64,000 bases of DNA from Spiroplasma endosymbiont of Lonchoptera lutea (GCF_964019715.1 NZ_OZ026463.1:558001-622000); one strand, 5' to 3'. Counted from the stretch's first letter, positions 1-10,252 are shown. Made by a program: numbers and translations. Notes: generated from the sequence alone by a model not told the origin.

Positions 1-575
1 CCAATAATCATTGTTAAAACCAAACGATATTTTTCACTACGAACCTCATTAGCAATTTCTTTAGGAATAGTTTTTAAACTTAACGAACGATACGGTATCT
101 CTTGTCCTCGTGGTTCATCATATGATAAATATGGTTCTTGATATGCTTTTTGATATAAAGTTGGACTATAATCATTATGATTATCCTCTAAAAAATCATT
201 AGGTGATGAATCTAAAATTGGTTGTTGTGGTTGTGGATATTGATAAGAAGTTATTGTTGGCGAATTTTGTTGGTATGGCGTACCACCAAATTCACGATTA
301 TAACCATTTTTAGGACTATAAACTCTTGCTTTTGGTAAACTATAATTTTCTTCATAATATGGTGGTGGTTCTTTATTAATACCAGAATTAAAATATTTTT
401 TATCATCAACTGTAAACTCATAACGATTAATTACGCGGGGAACATCATTTTGTTTTTGTTTTCTTTCATAAGGAAAATACGGATCAAGTTGCTCTGCCTT
501 TAATTTATTATCATTAAATCGTTTTTGTTCTGCTTTATTAAAAAACTTATCCATTATTTTTTCTTTTCATGACAT
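1..575 (-). CDS. Proline/tyrosine-rich protein, C-terminus outside window
   Basis: Partial gene reading off the left edge; 191 codons are visible. The start is the ATG preceded by AAGGTAGGC. Residues 1-25 are charged (MSWKEKIMDKFFNKAEQKR, where W is TGA). Residues 45-150 are low-complexity and rich in Pro, Tyr, Gln and Asn (for example PPPYYEENY, PQPQQP). The last visible residues (RLVLTMIIG) turn hydrophobic, which suggests a cytoplasmic tail followed by a membrane segment. It lies 28 bp downstream of the one-TM gene on the same strand, so the two may be co-transcribed. I do not recognise the family. Confidence 0.6.
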
Positions 576-603
576 ATCTATTGCCTACCTTATAAAAATA
601 TAA

Positions 604-858
604 CTATTTATTTTTTAATGCTTGCCCCATTTTAATTATTTCTGATTCAATATTATAAATTAATTTTTCATTTTTAAATTTTTCTCAAGCTGAATTTTTC
701 AAGTTACGATTGCGATAATTAATAACCAATAAAATCACACTAATAATTGCAATAAATACTACTCCAATAATAATACAAGAAATAATTAAATATTGAATTG
801 CTAAATTTTGTCCTAAAATATTAATATAATCTTTTTCATTAGTTAGAAATCCTTGCAA
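604..858 (-). CDS. Small single-pass membrane protein, 84 aa
   Basis: The best start is a TTG preceded by AGAAGGTAA; no in-frame ATG gives a comparable protein. One strongly hydrophobic segment lies at about residues 20-43 (LIISCIIIGVVFIAIISVIL). A basic, probably cytoplasmic tail follows (INYRNRNLKNSAWEKFKNEK). It sits just upstream of the Pro/Tyr-rich gene in the same direction. Function unknown. Confidence 0.55.
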
Positions 859-953
859 AATAATTACCTTCTTTATGATTATCTTTAAATTACATAGTAA
901 TTATATCGTAATCATTACATTTTTTAAATAATTAATAATCTTATCAAAACAAT

Positions 954-1920
954 TTATGTATAATTTTTAATATGATAATTTAATTTTTGAACTTGTGCCT
1001 TACTATTTGTAACTGTATAAACTAATGTTCCATCTTTTCCTGTTCAAGAAAAATCACAACCAACAGTTTTTAAATTAGCCATTACTTCTGCTGTTGGATA
1101 AATATGACTTTTATTATCAACATATTCTAATCCATAAGTATCAGGATTAACACCCGAAGCAAAGCAAGTTTTAGGTTTAATCTTATTTAAAAATGACAAT
1201 GAACTTGATGTTTTACTACCATGATGGGCTACTTGTAAAAAATTAACTTCTGAAAGCAAATTCTTTTTTAATAACTCTTGTTCTACTTTCTTTTCGGTAT
1301 CGCCTGTTAATAAAAACCGCTGATTTTGATAAACAAAAGATAATACTAAGCTTTGATTATTTTCATCTTTACTTGAATTGCTATTAATAAAGTCCTGAAT
1401 TTTATAAGTTAAATTATCAAATGATAAACCTAAGATATTATAACTTGGCTTAACATCTTGCACAATAATTTTTAAATCTGCTCATTGTTTTGGTCATTTT
1501 TTGCTGGCTTTGCCTTGATAGCGTTCAAAAAATGAACGACTACCATAAATATTTTTAACATTAACCGTATTAACAATCGTTTCTAAATTACTTGTATGGT
1601 CAGTATGATCGTGAGAAATAAAAATTGCATCTAATTGATTAATTTCTAGGTTTTTTAAATAATTAGCAACAAAATTATTTTTTGCATATTTATTTTTTCA
1701 TCAATCTTGCGGATTACCGCCAATACCCGTATCAAACATTATTGCCCGATTTTTTATATTGCGAATTCGTAATAATCGTTGATAAACCATTACCAACTGC
1801 TAACATATGATATTGTAATTGTGGATTATTAAGTAAAAAATCACTAATTTTACTACAAGATACTACTAAAAAAATATTACTAACTACTAAACTAACTTTA
1901 AATAAATTATTTCTCGTCAT
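954..1920 (-). pseudogene. Metallo-beta-lactamase-fold lipoprotein (ComEC/Rec2 C-terminal-like), 1-bp frameshift
   Basis: The N-terminus is a lipoprotein signal ending in LVVSC (Cys about residue 22), so the protein would be anchored outside the membrane. The metal-binding motif HDHTDH is present (about residue 110), followed by FLLTGD and QVAHHGSKTS; these three together are typical of the MBL domain of ComEC/Rec2-type proteins. The frame breaks near 1785. One extra T after the VGNG codons shifts the frame, and removing it restores a continuous 321-aa protein through AIMFDTGIGG. ATG 1920 is preferred over ATG 1929 because AAGGA lies 9 nt before it. Either a recent pseudogene or a base-calling error in a T run. 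Secreted nuclease or hydrolase activity is inference. Confidence 0.75.
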
Positions 1921-2033
1921 AACTATCATTCCTTATTTTGGCAACATTTTTTCTAATTCATCAAATTCTTGTAATTTTAATTATAAAAATTTTTTAAATA
2001 AAATGCCTCCAATCAAAGTTATTGTATATACAT

Positions 2034-5000
2034 TTATTCTATCAAAAACTTTACAGTAATGTAATCTTCTTGTACACAATCAATGTATTTTCCCAAACCA
2101 ATAAAATTATAAAGTTTTAAATATAAATTTGGTAAATTGTGATTAATTTTATTATCTAAAAATAAAAATTTAGCAATTTTTAAATTTTGTAAATCATTCA
2201 CTAGTTTACTTTGCATTGTTTTATCCTCAGGAATTGACCACCAATATTCTTTACTTGTAGCATTATATTTCGTTTTCTTACCATATTTACTACCAGCAAC
2301 ATCAGCAAAAATAACTGCTTTTGTTTGATCAAAAGTTAAATGTCCCGCTTGAAAAGCAATAATTCTTAATTCACCTAATTGTTTAATAAAATTTACGCGA
2401 CGAATTGCACATAAGGCTTGACGAACAGTAAATATTGATTCATAAGCTAACAATGGATACAACAAAAAATTATGTTCATTAACTAATAAGGTTTCATTTT
2501 CTAATTTATATTTTAATATCATTACTAGTTCATTAACAACTAATTTATTATGATTAATAAATTCTGCTACTAAATCATCAATTGCTAAATAATTAGGAAA
2601 CACTTTTAAAAAGGCTTTCATACTAGTTACTTCATATAAAAGCGAACAAATTAATAAATTATCATATTCATAATTAATTGCTTCATTATTAATGTTTTTT
2701 AACAATCGCTGATAAAAATAATTTATTAAATGATAATCATTAAGAAATAAAAATTGCTTTAAAAGATTTTTATTACGATTAGAATTATTAATACCATTTG
2801 CATAAACTTTAATATCTTGACCAATTTTTAAATAAAAATCATTTAAAAAATTATAAAATTCCCATAAGGTTAATTCATAATCTTGTAAAACTTTAACTAA
2901 ACCATCAACACCATAAATCCGATAATAATGTTTAATAACTAAATGGATGCGTTTTTTATTTTCATATCATTTTTGTAAGTTTGCCAAAATAACTTTTTGA
3001 CTACGTTTCTCTAAAGTAATCGTACACCCATAGGGTAAACCACTATTACCACCTAAAAATGCTTTATTCCTTTCTAAATGAGAATTATAAAGATTTTTAA
3101 TTCCCACAGTAATATCATATTTTTTATCAACATTAGCAATTAAATCATAAACTTCTAACTTATTTTTACTGTCAGTTTTTCTTAAACCACGACCTAATTG
3201 TTGTAAATAAATAGTTTTTGAACTTGTTGGTCGTAACATTATAATTGTATCAATTTGCGGAACATCAATGCCTTCATTAAACATATTAACAACACATAAA
3301 TAATTAATTTTACCCTTTTTAAAATTATTAATAATTGTTGTTCGCTCTTGAGATACTTCATTAGTTAAATAAGCAGCCTGTAACCCTTCCTTTTGAAGAA
3401 AATTAGCAACAATTTTAGCATGCGTTGTTGTGATACAAAATACTAAACAAAATGGTTGAGCATAAATACCAATATAATTATTTATCACACTAAATAATAA
3501 TTTATTGCGTTCACTAGTATTCAACTTCTTAAACAATTCAACATCATTATTTAAATCAATACCTTCAAGATTACTACTAATATCATCAATACAATAATAG
3601 TCAAATGGCGATAATAAGCGTTGATTAATAGCATCTCATAATCGTAATTCATATGCAAATTCATTATCAAAATACGGCGTAATTAACTTATTATCTTCCC
3701 TTTCGGGAGTTGCTGTTAAACCAATAACTTGTTTTGATTGAAAATAATTAAAAATCGTTACAAATGATTTAGCAGCAATATGATGGGCTTCATCAAAAAT
3801 AATAACATCAAACTGATCCGGTAAAAACTTTTTTAAATTACGATAAACTGATTGCACAGTAGCAAATAAATAATTAGTATTATCTAATGTTTGATTTTCA
3901 TAAAAAACACAACCAAACTTATTATCTTGTAAAACATTACGAAAAGTTAATATTGCTTGATCAATAATTTCTCGTTGATGAGCTAAAAATAATAATCGGG
4001 GGCGAAAATTATTATTTTCTTTAATTTGATTTAAATAATCAAAAGCACTAATAATAGTTTTCCCAGTTCCCGTAGCCATAATAATTAAATGCTTAGTTTT
4101 ATTAATCTTGCGACGATATTGTAAACGATTAACAATTTTTTGCTGAAAATCATACATTGAATATTTTCTTGTTATCGTTCCCTCACTTTGTGCTTTAATA
4201 TGTAAACGATTATTATCAATTCTTGTTAGTAATATCTCACGCTCATTAGCATTATTAAAATTAACAAGATTATCATTTCAAATTTTTTCATATTCACGAA
4301 AGAGATGATAATATAAATTAGGATTACTAAACTCACTAATTTTAATATTTCATTCTCTTCCACGCATCATTCCCTTATAAGTTAAATTAGAAGAGCCGAC
4401 AATTGCTGTTGAAAAACCTGATTTTCTTTTAAAAATTGCTGCTTTAATATGAATTCTTTCGCTACGCTTTTCAGTATTATCTTCTACCCTAATTAAAATA
4501 TTATTATAACTATTAACTAAGTTTTCTAATTCATATAAATTAACAAATAAAGCAATATCATCAAAAGTTGTCGTAATAAAATTAATCTTAATATTATGTT
4601 GTTGAGCATACAAAAAAGAATTTCTAATTTTATTAATCATTCCCTTAGAAATAAAAGGATAAATAAAATAAACACTATCAGCAGTTTTAATTTCTTTATT
4701 AATTTCATTAATTAATTCTTGTTCATTTTCATTAGTAAATAAGTGATTATCAATTAATCGAATGTCTTGATGATAACTAACTTTTTCTTGCAAATCATTA
4801 CCTATTTGTAATAAAACATTATTAGATAATTGTGATTGTTCACTATAAATACCAATAATTTGATTTAAAAATTTTAACTTATCATCAACTGTTTTATGTT
4901 CTTGCAATTTAATACTTAAAATATTATTAAATTGCTTCAATAAATATTTATCAATGTCTTTAATAGCATTTTTTTCATCATTAAGATTTTTAACAATATA

Positions 5001-5060
5001 ATCTTCATTAATTGTTTCACCTAATTTTAATAATAAATCATAATAACCTTTTTCTTTCAT
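2034..5060 (-). CDS. PLD-like nuclease / SF2 helicase / DUF3427-type protein, 1008 aa
   Basis: One uninterrupted UGA-Trp frame. Residues about 90-235 look like a phospholipase-D/HKD nuclease domain (HIKAAIF followed by GSSNLTYKGM). An SF2 helicase follows: Walker A MATGTGKT (about 328), DEAHH (about 402), GLTATPERE (about 430), and the motif V-VI block NEGIDVP...QQLGRGLR (about 600-640). The C-terminal about 350 residues, with SKYGKKTKYNATSKEYWWS, resemble DUF3427. The order PLD-helicase-DUF3427 is a known bacterial architecture, often annotated as a type III restriction-like helicase. A role in defence or in repair is inference. No methyltransferase or other partner gene is adjacent. The gene appears intact, with IS-A inserted about 80 bp upstream of its start. 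Confidence 0.85.
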
Positions 5061-5140
5061 TTATAAATCACTCTTTATTTCCTTGTTGTAATAAGATTAT
5101 ATACCGCCTTAATTAAAAATTTGTTATTTTATTTGTAAAT

Positions 5141-6218
5141 GCTGAATTATACTTGTAAGTGCAAGTAAATAAAATTGCAAAAAATTTCATATAAAAATTT
5201 CATGATGCTAAGTTTATTTTAGAAAAAGTAAATTTAAGGAGTTTTTATATGGGATACAAACATCTTGGCATAGATGAAAGAATTTATATTGAGAATCAAT
5301 TGAAATTTAAAGTAAAAATTAGTGAAATAGCTAAAAATCTTAATCGAAGTATTAGTACTATTAATCGAGAAGTTAATAGAAATAAAGATAATAATCATTA
5401 TTTTTCATTAATTGCACAAAATAAAGCAGAAAATAGAAAACAATTACATGTTTATTTTCATAAATTTAAAAATAGAGAATTAGTAAAATATGTACAACAA
5501 AAATTATTATTAGGTTGATCGCCTGAACAAATTTATGGCAGAATTAAAAATTTTCATCAAGAATGAATTATTAGTTTTAAAACAATTTACAATTGAATTT
5601 ATTCTGGATTACTTGAAAAGGTTACTAGTAAAAATTTAAGAAGAAAAGGTAAGAAACGAAAATCTCAAGAAAATCGGGGTAAATTTAATGGTAAATCCAT
5701 TAAAGAACGAAATGTTAATAATCGTATAACTCTTGGCCATTGAGAAGGTGATACTGTAGTATCATCACGAGGTAAAAGTAAATCATGTTTAATAACTTTA
5801 GTTGAAAGAACATCAAGATTTACTTTAGCAATATTAGTTGAAAATAGAACTACTAAAGTTATTAACAAAAATATTAGTCATTATTTATCAATTCTTCCAA
5901 ATAATCTTGTTAAGACTATAACATTTGATAGGGGTAAAGAATTTGCTAATTGACAACAACTTGAAAAAAATTTAAATGTGAAAATTTATTTTGCTGATGC
6001 ATATTCACCTTGACAAAGAGGTACTAATGAAAATACTAATGGTTTAATTAGAGAAAAATTTCCTAAAAAATTTAATTTTTCAAACACTACTAAAAATGCA
6101 GTTCATAAATTTATATTGTCTTTAAACCAAAGACCAAGAAAAATACTAAATTATCTTTCGCCAATCGAATATTTGGTTAGAAAAATAATTTAGTTGCACT
6201 TAACTTTACAATTTGGCA
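5141..6218 (+). mobile_element. IS-A copy 1, IS30 family, complete (1078 bp)
   Basis: Begins GCTGAATTATACTTGTAAG and ends TTTACAATTTGGCA; the ends form an imperfect inverted repeat (shared AAGTGCAA.TAAAT core). The same ends recur at 48567-49644 and 28469-30612, which fixes the boundaries to within 1-2 bp. It lies between the helicase gene and the MccB-like locus. No convincing target duplication is visible. Confidence 0.85.
5249..6193 (+). CDS. IS-A transposase, IS30 family, 314 aa
   Basis: N-terminal helix-turn-helix (ISEIAKNLNRSISTINREV, residues about 26-44) followed by the IS30-type DDE catalytic core: first Asp in GHWEGDTV, second in TFDRGKEF, Glu in GTNENTNGLIREKF. TGA codes Trp in GHWEGD and elsewhere. 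The start follows AAGGAG. This is the only IS-A copy in the window with an apparently intact transposase, so it is the likely source of activity for the family. Confidence 0.9.
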
Positions 6219-6250
6219 AAATAAAATAAATAACATTAACAAAACAAAAT

Positions 6251-6285
6251 ACGATGTGGTTAATGAAATTTATTAACCACATCGT
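6251..6285 (-). terminator. Strong hairpin terminator after the MccB-like/octapeptide locus
   Basis: Perfect 14-bp stem (ACGATGTGGTTAAT and its complement) with a 7-nt loop. On the minus strand it is followed by ATTTTGTTTTG. It closes the transcription unit 21 bp beyond the octapeptide ORF stop. Confidence 0.75.
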
Positions 6286-6306
6286 ATAAAAATTTTATTT
6301 TAATAA

Positions 6307-6333
6307 TTAATTTTGAGTAATAACTTCAAACAT
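6307..6333 (-). CDS. Candidate microcin C-like octapeptide ORF (MFEVITQN)
   Basis: Eight codons, ATG to TAA, translating to MFEVITQN. A strong ribosome site (AAAGGGGTG) lies exactly 8 nt before the ATG; it is formed by the last codons and stop region of the MccB-like gene, so translation would be coupled. A terminator follows directly. Known microcin C precursors (E. coli MccA, MRTGNAN) are 7-residue peptides ending in Asn, the residue that MccB modifies with AMP. Here the ORF is downstream of the enzyme gene rather than upstream, and an 8-codon ORF can easily occur by chance. Identification rests on context: good Shine-Dalgarno, C-terminal Asn, position. Confidence 0.4.
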   Translation of the reverse strand: MFEVITQN

Positions 6334-6704
6334 AATAACTACACCCCTTTCTTGACAAAACAAAGTTTACACAAGTTAAATTTCTTTGTATTTTCAAAAG
6401 AAATCTGATAACTTTCCGAATTAATAAACATTCGTTTTCCTAATGTTTCTATTCCTTTAGCATTAGCAAAATATCTTAAAATCTCATTTACTTGAATAGA
6501 ACTAACTAAACTATTTAAAGGACCATAACTTGGTGATTTAAAATTTGAATTTCAAAATTTAAGAGTTGGTTTTTTATCTTGGGGAACAATACAGTTTCAA
6601 CATTTAGTTACTTCGGGAACTATTAACGGTCCAACAATCCCATACTTATTAACATACCCCGCAATACTATAAGGAATTTTATATTTAGTTGCGATTTCAT
6701 TTAA

Positions 6705-7765
6705 CCTGAAATGTAAAATTAAAAAGGACACTTATATAAAAAACAAATTGTGTTAATTCTATAATTAAGAAAAGAAAGGAATTAGCACAATGTATAAGTA
6801 TCTGACTATTGAATCAATAATAGCAATAAAAGAATATAAAAGTTATGGATTTTCTATTCGTAAAATAGCAAAAGCAATTGATTATAGTAAATCAACTGTA
6901 CACAGAGTTTGTAAATTATTAAATCAAAACTTATTACCATTAGAAATATTGAATCAAGTTCAAAAAAATAAACAAAATGCAGGTAGAAAATTAATAATTT
7001 TAACTTTAACAGAAATTAATACTATCAATCATTTGTTAATTACTAAAAATTATGCTCTTGATATAATTGCTGATTTTTTAAAGAAAAATAAAATAAAAAA
7101 TATTTCAACAAAAACTTTATATAACATGTTTAAAACAAATCGAATGGGTTTTGATGAAAAAAATTTATTGAGAAAAGGCAAAAATAAACCTCATAAACAA
7201 AAAGAAACTAGGGGCAGAATTAATAATTGTAAATCTATTCATGAAAGAAATTTAATCATTCCAAATATTAAAAATATACAAGAATTTGGCCATTTAGAGG
7301 GAGATACTATCTTTGGTAAAGATCATAAAAGTTCTATTATTACTTTAGCTGATATATGATCAAAAACCACAATTCCTTTGAAAACTAAAAATCATAAAGC
7401 AGAAAGTATTACACAAAGTATAATAAAATTTATTTCAAAATTAATACCAGGAACAATTAAAACTATTACTTTTGATCGTGGTAAAGAATTTAGTAAATGA
7501 AAATTAATTGAAAAAAATTGTAATGTTAAAATTTATTTTGCAGATGCCGGAAAACCTTGTCAAAGAGGTTTAAATGAGAACAATAATGGTATTTTAAGAA
7601 AATATTTACCAAAATCTACTGATTTATCTTCATATAAACAAAAAGACTTAAATTCTATAGCATTTCAAATTAATTCTACACCCAGAAAATCATTATCTTA
7701 TAAAAGACCAATAGATTTAATACAATTATTTTAAAAAACTGTCCCATTTATATTTACAATTCAGG
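6705..7765 (+). mobile_element. IS-B copy 1 (IS30 family), inserted in the MccB-like gene
   Basis: Ends are CCTGAAATGTAAAATT and, reversed, CCTGAATTGTAAATATAAAT, an imperfect inverted repeat. Flanked on both sides by TTAA, a 4-bp target duplication. Excision of the element plus one TTAA restores the host reading frame exactly. Confidence 0.95.
6790..7734 (+). CDS. IS-B transposase, copy 1, 314 aa
   Basis: IS30-type transposase: HTH near residues 20-40 (FSIRKIAKAIDYSKSTVHRV), catalytic residues in GHLEGDTI, TFDRGKEF and NENNNGILRKY. Trp is encoded by TGA at LADIWSK and SKWKL. The ribosome site is AAAGGAA. This copy differs from the consensus by Phe for Val right after GHLEGDTI and by Lys for Arg in ILRKY. 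Appears intact. Confidence 0.9.
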
Positions 7766-8264
7766 TTAAATAATAAACTAAAAAACTAGAATCAGCAGAA
7801 ACAATAATAAAATTACTATCATTTATTTTCAAAGCAATTTCTTCATAATTATCTTTAGAAATTTTAAAATCAAGATGCTCAATTTCACAATTATGATTTC
7901 GTTTTAGTAACTGTTTTTTAAGCACTTTACCTTTTTTTTGACCAACTTCTTTTTCTGAAAATATATATTGTCTAGTTAAATTTGATAATTCAACAATGTC
8001 ATCATCTACCAAATATATTTTTTTAATACCCGCAACTGTTAATAAAAGAGCAATGTTAGTACCAATACCACCCGCACCAACTAAGGTTATTGTTTTTGAA
8101 TTTAAAAAATTAAAATTATTATTACCAATCATTTCAAAATATAAATTATGGCGCGAATAGCGGTCTTGCATATCAATTAATTCATCCGATAAAATAATTT
8201 TATTTCGTAATAAAAATGAAATAAAATTATTAATATGACGATGCGATTTTTTATTATTTGCAAT

Positions 8265-9325
8265 CCTGAATTGTAAATATAAATGGGACAGTTTTTTAAA
8301 ATAATTGTATTAAATCTATTGGTCTTTTATAAGATAATGATTTTCTGGGTGTAGAATTAATTTGAAATGCTATAGAATTTAAGTCTTTTTGTTTATATGA
8401 AGATAAATCAGTAGATTTTGGTAAATATCTTCTTAAAATACCATTATTGTTCTCATTTAAACCTCTTTGACAAGGTTTGCCGGCATCTGCAAAATAAAAT
8501 TTAACATTACAATTTTTTTCAATTAATTTTCATTTACTAAATTCTTTACCACGATCAAAAGTAATAGTTTTAATTGTTCCTGGTATTAATTTTGAAATAA
8601 ATTTTATTATACTTTGTGTAATACTTTCTGCTTTATGATTTTTAGTTTTCAAAGGAATTGTGGTTTTTGATCATATATCAGCTAAAGTAATAATAGAACT
8701 TTTATGATCTTTACCAACGATAGTATCTCCCTCTAAATGGCCAAATTCTTGTATATTTTTAATATTTGGAATGATTAAATTTCTTTCATGAATAGATTTA
8801 CAATTATTAATTCTGCCCCTAGTTTCTTTTTGTTTATGAGGTTTATTTTTGCCTTTTCTCAATAAATTTTTTTCATCAAAACCCATTCGATTTGTTTTAA
8901 ACATGTTATATAAAGTTTTTGTTGAAATATTTTTTATTTTATTTTTCTTTAAAAAATCAGCAATTATATCAAGAGCATAATTTTTAGTAATTAACAAATG
9001 ATTGATAGTATTAATTTCTGTTAAAGTTAAAATTATTAATTTTCTACCTGCATTTTGTTTATTTTTTTGAACTTGATTCAATATTTCTAATGGTAATAAG
9101 TTTTGATTTAATAATTTACAAACTCTGTGTACAGTTGATTTACTATAATCAATTGCTTTTGCTATTTTACGAATAGAAAATCCATAACTTTTATATTCTT
9201 TTATTGCTATTATTGATTCAATAGTCAGATACTTATACATTGTGCTAATTCCTTTCTTTTCTTAATTATAGAATTAACACAATTTGTTTTTTATATAAGT
9301 GTCCTTTTTAATTTTACATTTCAGG
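8265..9325 (-). mobile_element. IS-B copy 2, at the broken 5' end of the MccB-like gene
   Basis: Complete 1061-bp element. Its flanks do not match (CAAT on the MccB side, ACTA on the other), and the far flank is the interior of an IS-A element. The junction therefore arose by recombination or deletion after insertion, not by a simple insertion. Confidence 0.9.
8296..9240 (-). CDS. IS-B transposase, copy 2
   Basis: Full-length 314-aa reading frame with the same HTH and DDE motifs as copy 1. A two-base swap changes NVKIYFA to NVKFYFA. No stop or frameshift seen. Confidence 0.85.
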
Positions 9326-9761
9326 ACTAATAATTCATTCTTGATGAAAATTTTTAATTCTGCCATAAATTTGTTCATGCGATCAACCTAATAATAATTT
9401 TTGTTGTACATATTTTACTAATTCTCTATTTTTAAATTTATGAAAATAAACATGTAATTGTTTTCTATTTTCTGCTTTATTTTGTGCAATTAATGAAAAA
9501 TAATGATTATTATCTTTATTTCTATATAACTTCTCGATTAATAGTACTAATACTTCGATTAAGATTTTTAGCTATTTCACTAATTTTTACTTTAAATTTC
9601 AATTGATTCTCAATATAAATTCTTTCATCTATGCCAAGATGTTTGTATCCCATATAAAAACTCCTTAAATTTACTTTTTCTAAAATAAACTTAGCATCAT
9701 GAAATTTTTATATGAAATCTTTTGCAATTTTATTTACTTGCACTTACAAGTATAATTCAGC
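9326..9761 (-). mobile_element. IS-A fragment (5' part only)
   Basis: Carries the IS-A left end (…GTATAATTCAGC on the plus strand) and the first third of the transposase. It is cut off at 9326 by IS-B copy 2. The transposase remnant starts at 9653 and has a small insertion in the REVNRNK region (TATATAACTT for TATTAACTT), so it is dead. Confidence 0.85.
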
Positions 9762-9789
9762 TTATTTACTAAACGATAAAGTTAAATAA

Positions 9790-9817
9790 AAAAATTACAG
9801 TAATTACTGTAATTTTT
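9790..9817 (-). terminator. Perfect 28-bp palindrome, terminator of the HU gene
   Basis: Perfect palindrome built on ATTACAGTAATTACTGTAAT. On the minus strand it is followed by TTTTTTTATTTAAC, a good U-tract. It lies 52 bp beyond the HU stop codon. Confidence 0.65.
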
Positions 9818-9828
9818 CAAATATTTTT

Positions 9829-9868
9829 AATAATTTTTTAATAATTTTTTAATAATTTTTTAATAATT
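9829..9868. repeat. Tandem 11-bp repeat (AATAATTTTTT x3.6)
   Basis: Three perfect copies of AATAATTTTTT plus a partial fourth, directly between the HU stop and its terminator. Possibly slippage-prone; no function evident. Confidence 0.85.
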
Positions 9869-9869
9869 A

Positions 9870-10172
9870 TTAACTATTTGTATTAACTTTTTCTTTTAAA
9901 GTTGTTGAAGGACTAAAACTGACAACAGTTCTCGCAGGAATAGCGATTTTTTCTCCTGTTTGCGGATTTCTTCCTTCCCGAGCTTTTCTTTCTTTAGTTT
10001 TAAAAATACCAAAACCTGAAATAGGTGTTCTCTCAGCACTCTGAATTTCTTCGGTTAAAATATTAATAATACTATCAAAAATATCGTTAGCTTTGCTTTT
10101 TGTAATCCCATATTTTTTATACTCTTCGACGATAAAATCAGCTACTTTGTCTTTAATTGATGGTTTTTTCAT
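9870..10172 (-). CDS. hup: HU-family histone-like DNA-binding protein, 100 aa
   Basis: Short basic protein of HU length. The conserved HU arm region is visible as FGIFKTKERKAREGRNPQTGE, followed by IAIPARTVVSFSPS, the segment that contacts DNA in HU/IHF. It would act as a dimer in nucleoid compaction. The ribosome site (GAAGGGAAG) precedes the ATG. It is separated from trxA by an 80-bp gap, so it may have its own promoter. Confidence 0.92.
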   Translation of the reverse strand: MKKPSIKDKVADFIVEEYKKYGITKSKANDIFDSIINILTEEIQSAERTPISGFGIFKTKERKAREGRNPQTGEKIAIPARTVVSFSPSTTLKEKVNTNS

Positions 10173-10252
10173 TTTTAAACTTCCCTTCTTATGAAATTAT
10201 AGTTTAAGAATAATATAAAAAATTAAATTTGGCAAGAAAAAAATTACTAATT

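Larger units (their letters stand above)
6339..8264 (-). pseudogene. MccB-like (ThiF/E1-superfamily) adenylyltransferase, interrupted by IS-B and truncated at its 5' end
   Basis: Two coding pieces (7766-8264 and 6339-6704) rejoin in frame when IS-B (6705-7765) and one copy of its TTAA duplication are removed, giving 286 residues. They contain DRYSRHNL, the nucleotide-binding loop VGAGGIGTN, NLTRQYIFSEKEVGQKKGKV, IIVSAD, PYSIAGYVNKYGIVGPL and two zinc-type pairs, CWNC and CKLC. From memory, this series (NLTRQ..FSE..VG..K, VSAD, PY..AGYVN...GPL, CxxC...CxxC) matches E. coli MccB better than MoeB or ThiF. The N-terminal peptide-binding part is lost at 8264, where IS-B copy 2 abuts. Probably inactive in this strain. 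The alternative is another ThiF-family enzyme. Confidence 0.75.

Noticed and set aside
5519-5521. Many apparent early stops (TGA) splitting genes into fragments, first seen here
   Set aside because: TGA is tryptophan in this organism; conserved proteins continue across it at expected Trp positions. Only TAA/TAG and true frame changes were treated as disruptions.
5665-5868. Recurring 67-aa ORF opposite IS-A (also at 28819, 49091, 56403)
   Set aside because: It is the antisense shadow of the IS-A transposase; no ribosome site and no independent conservation.
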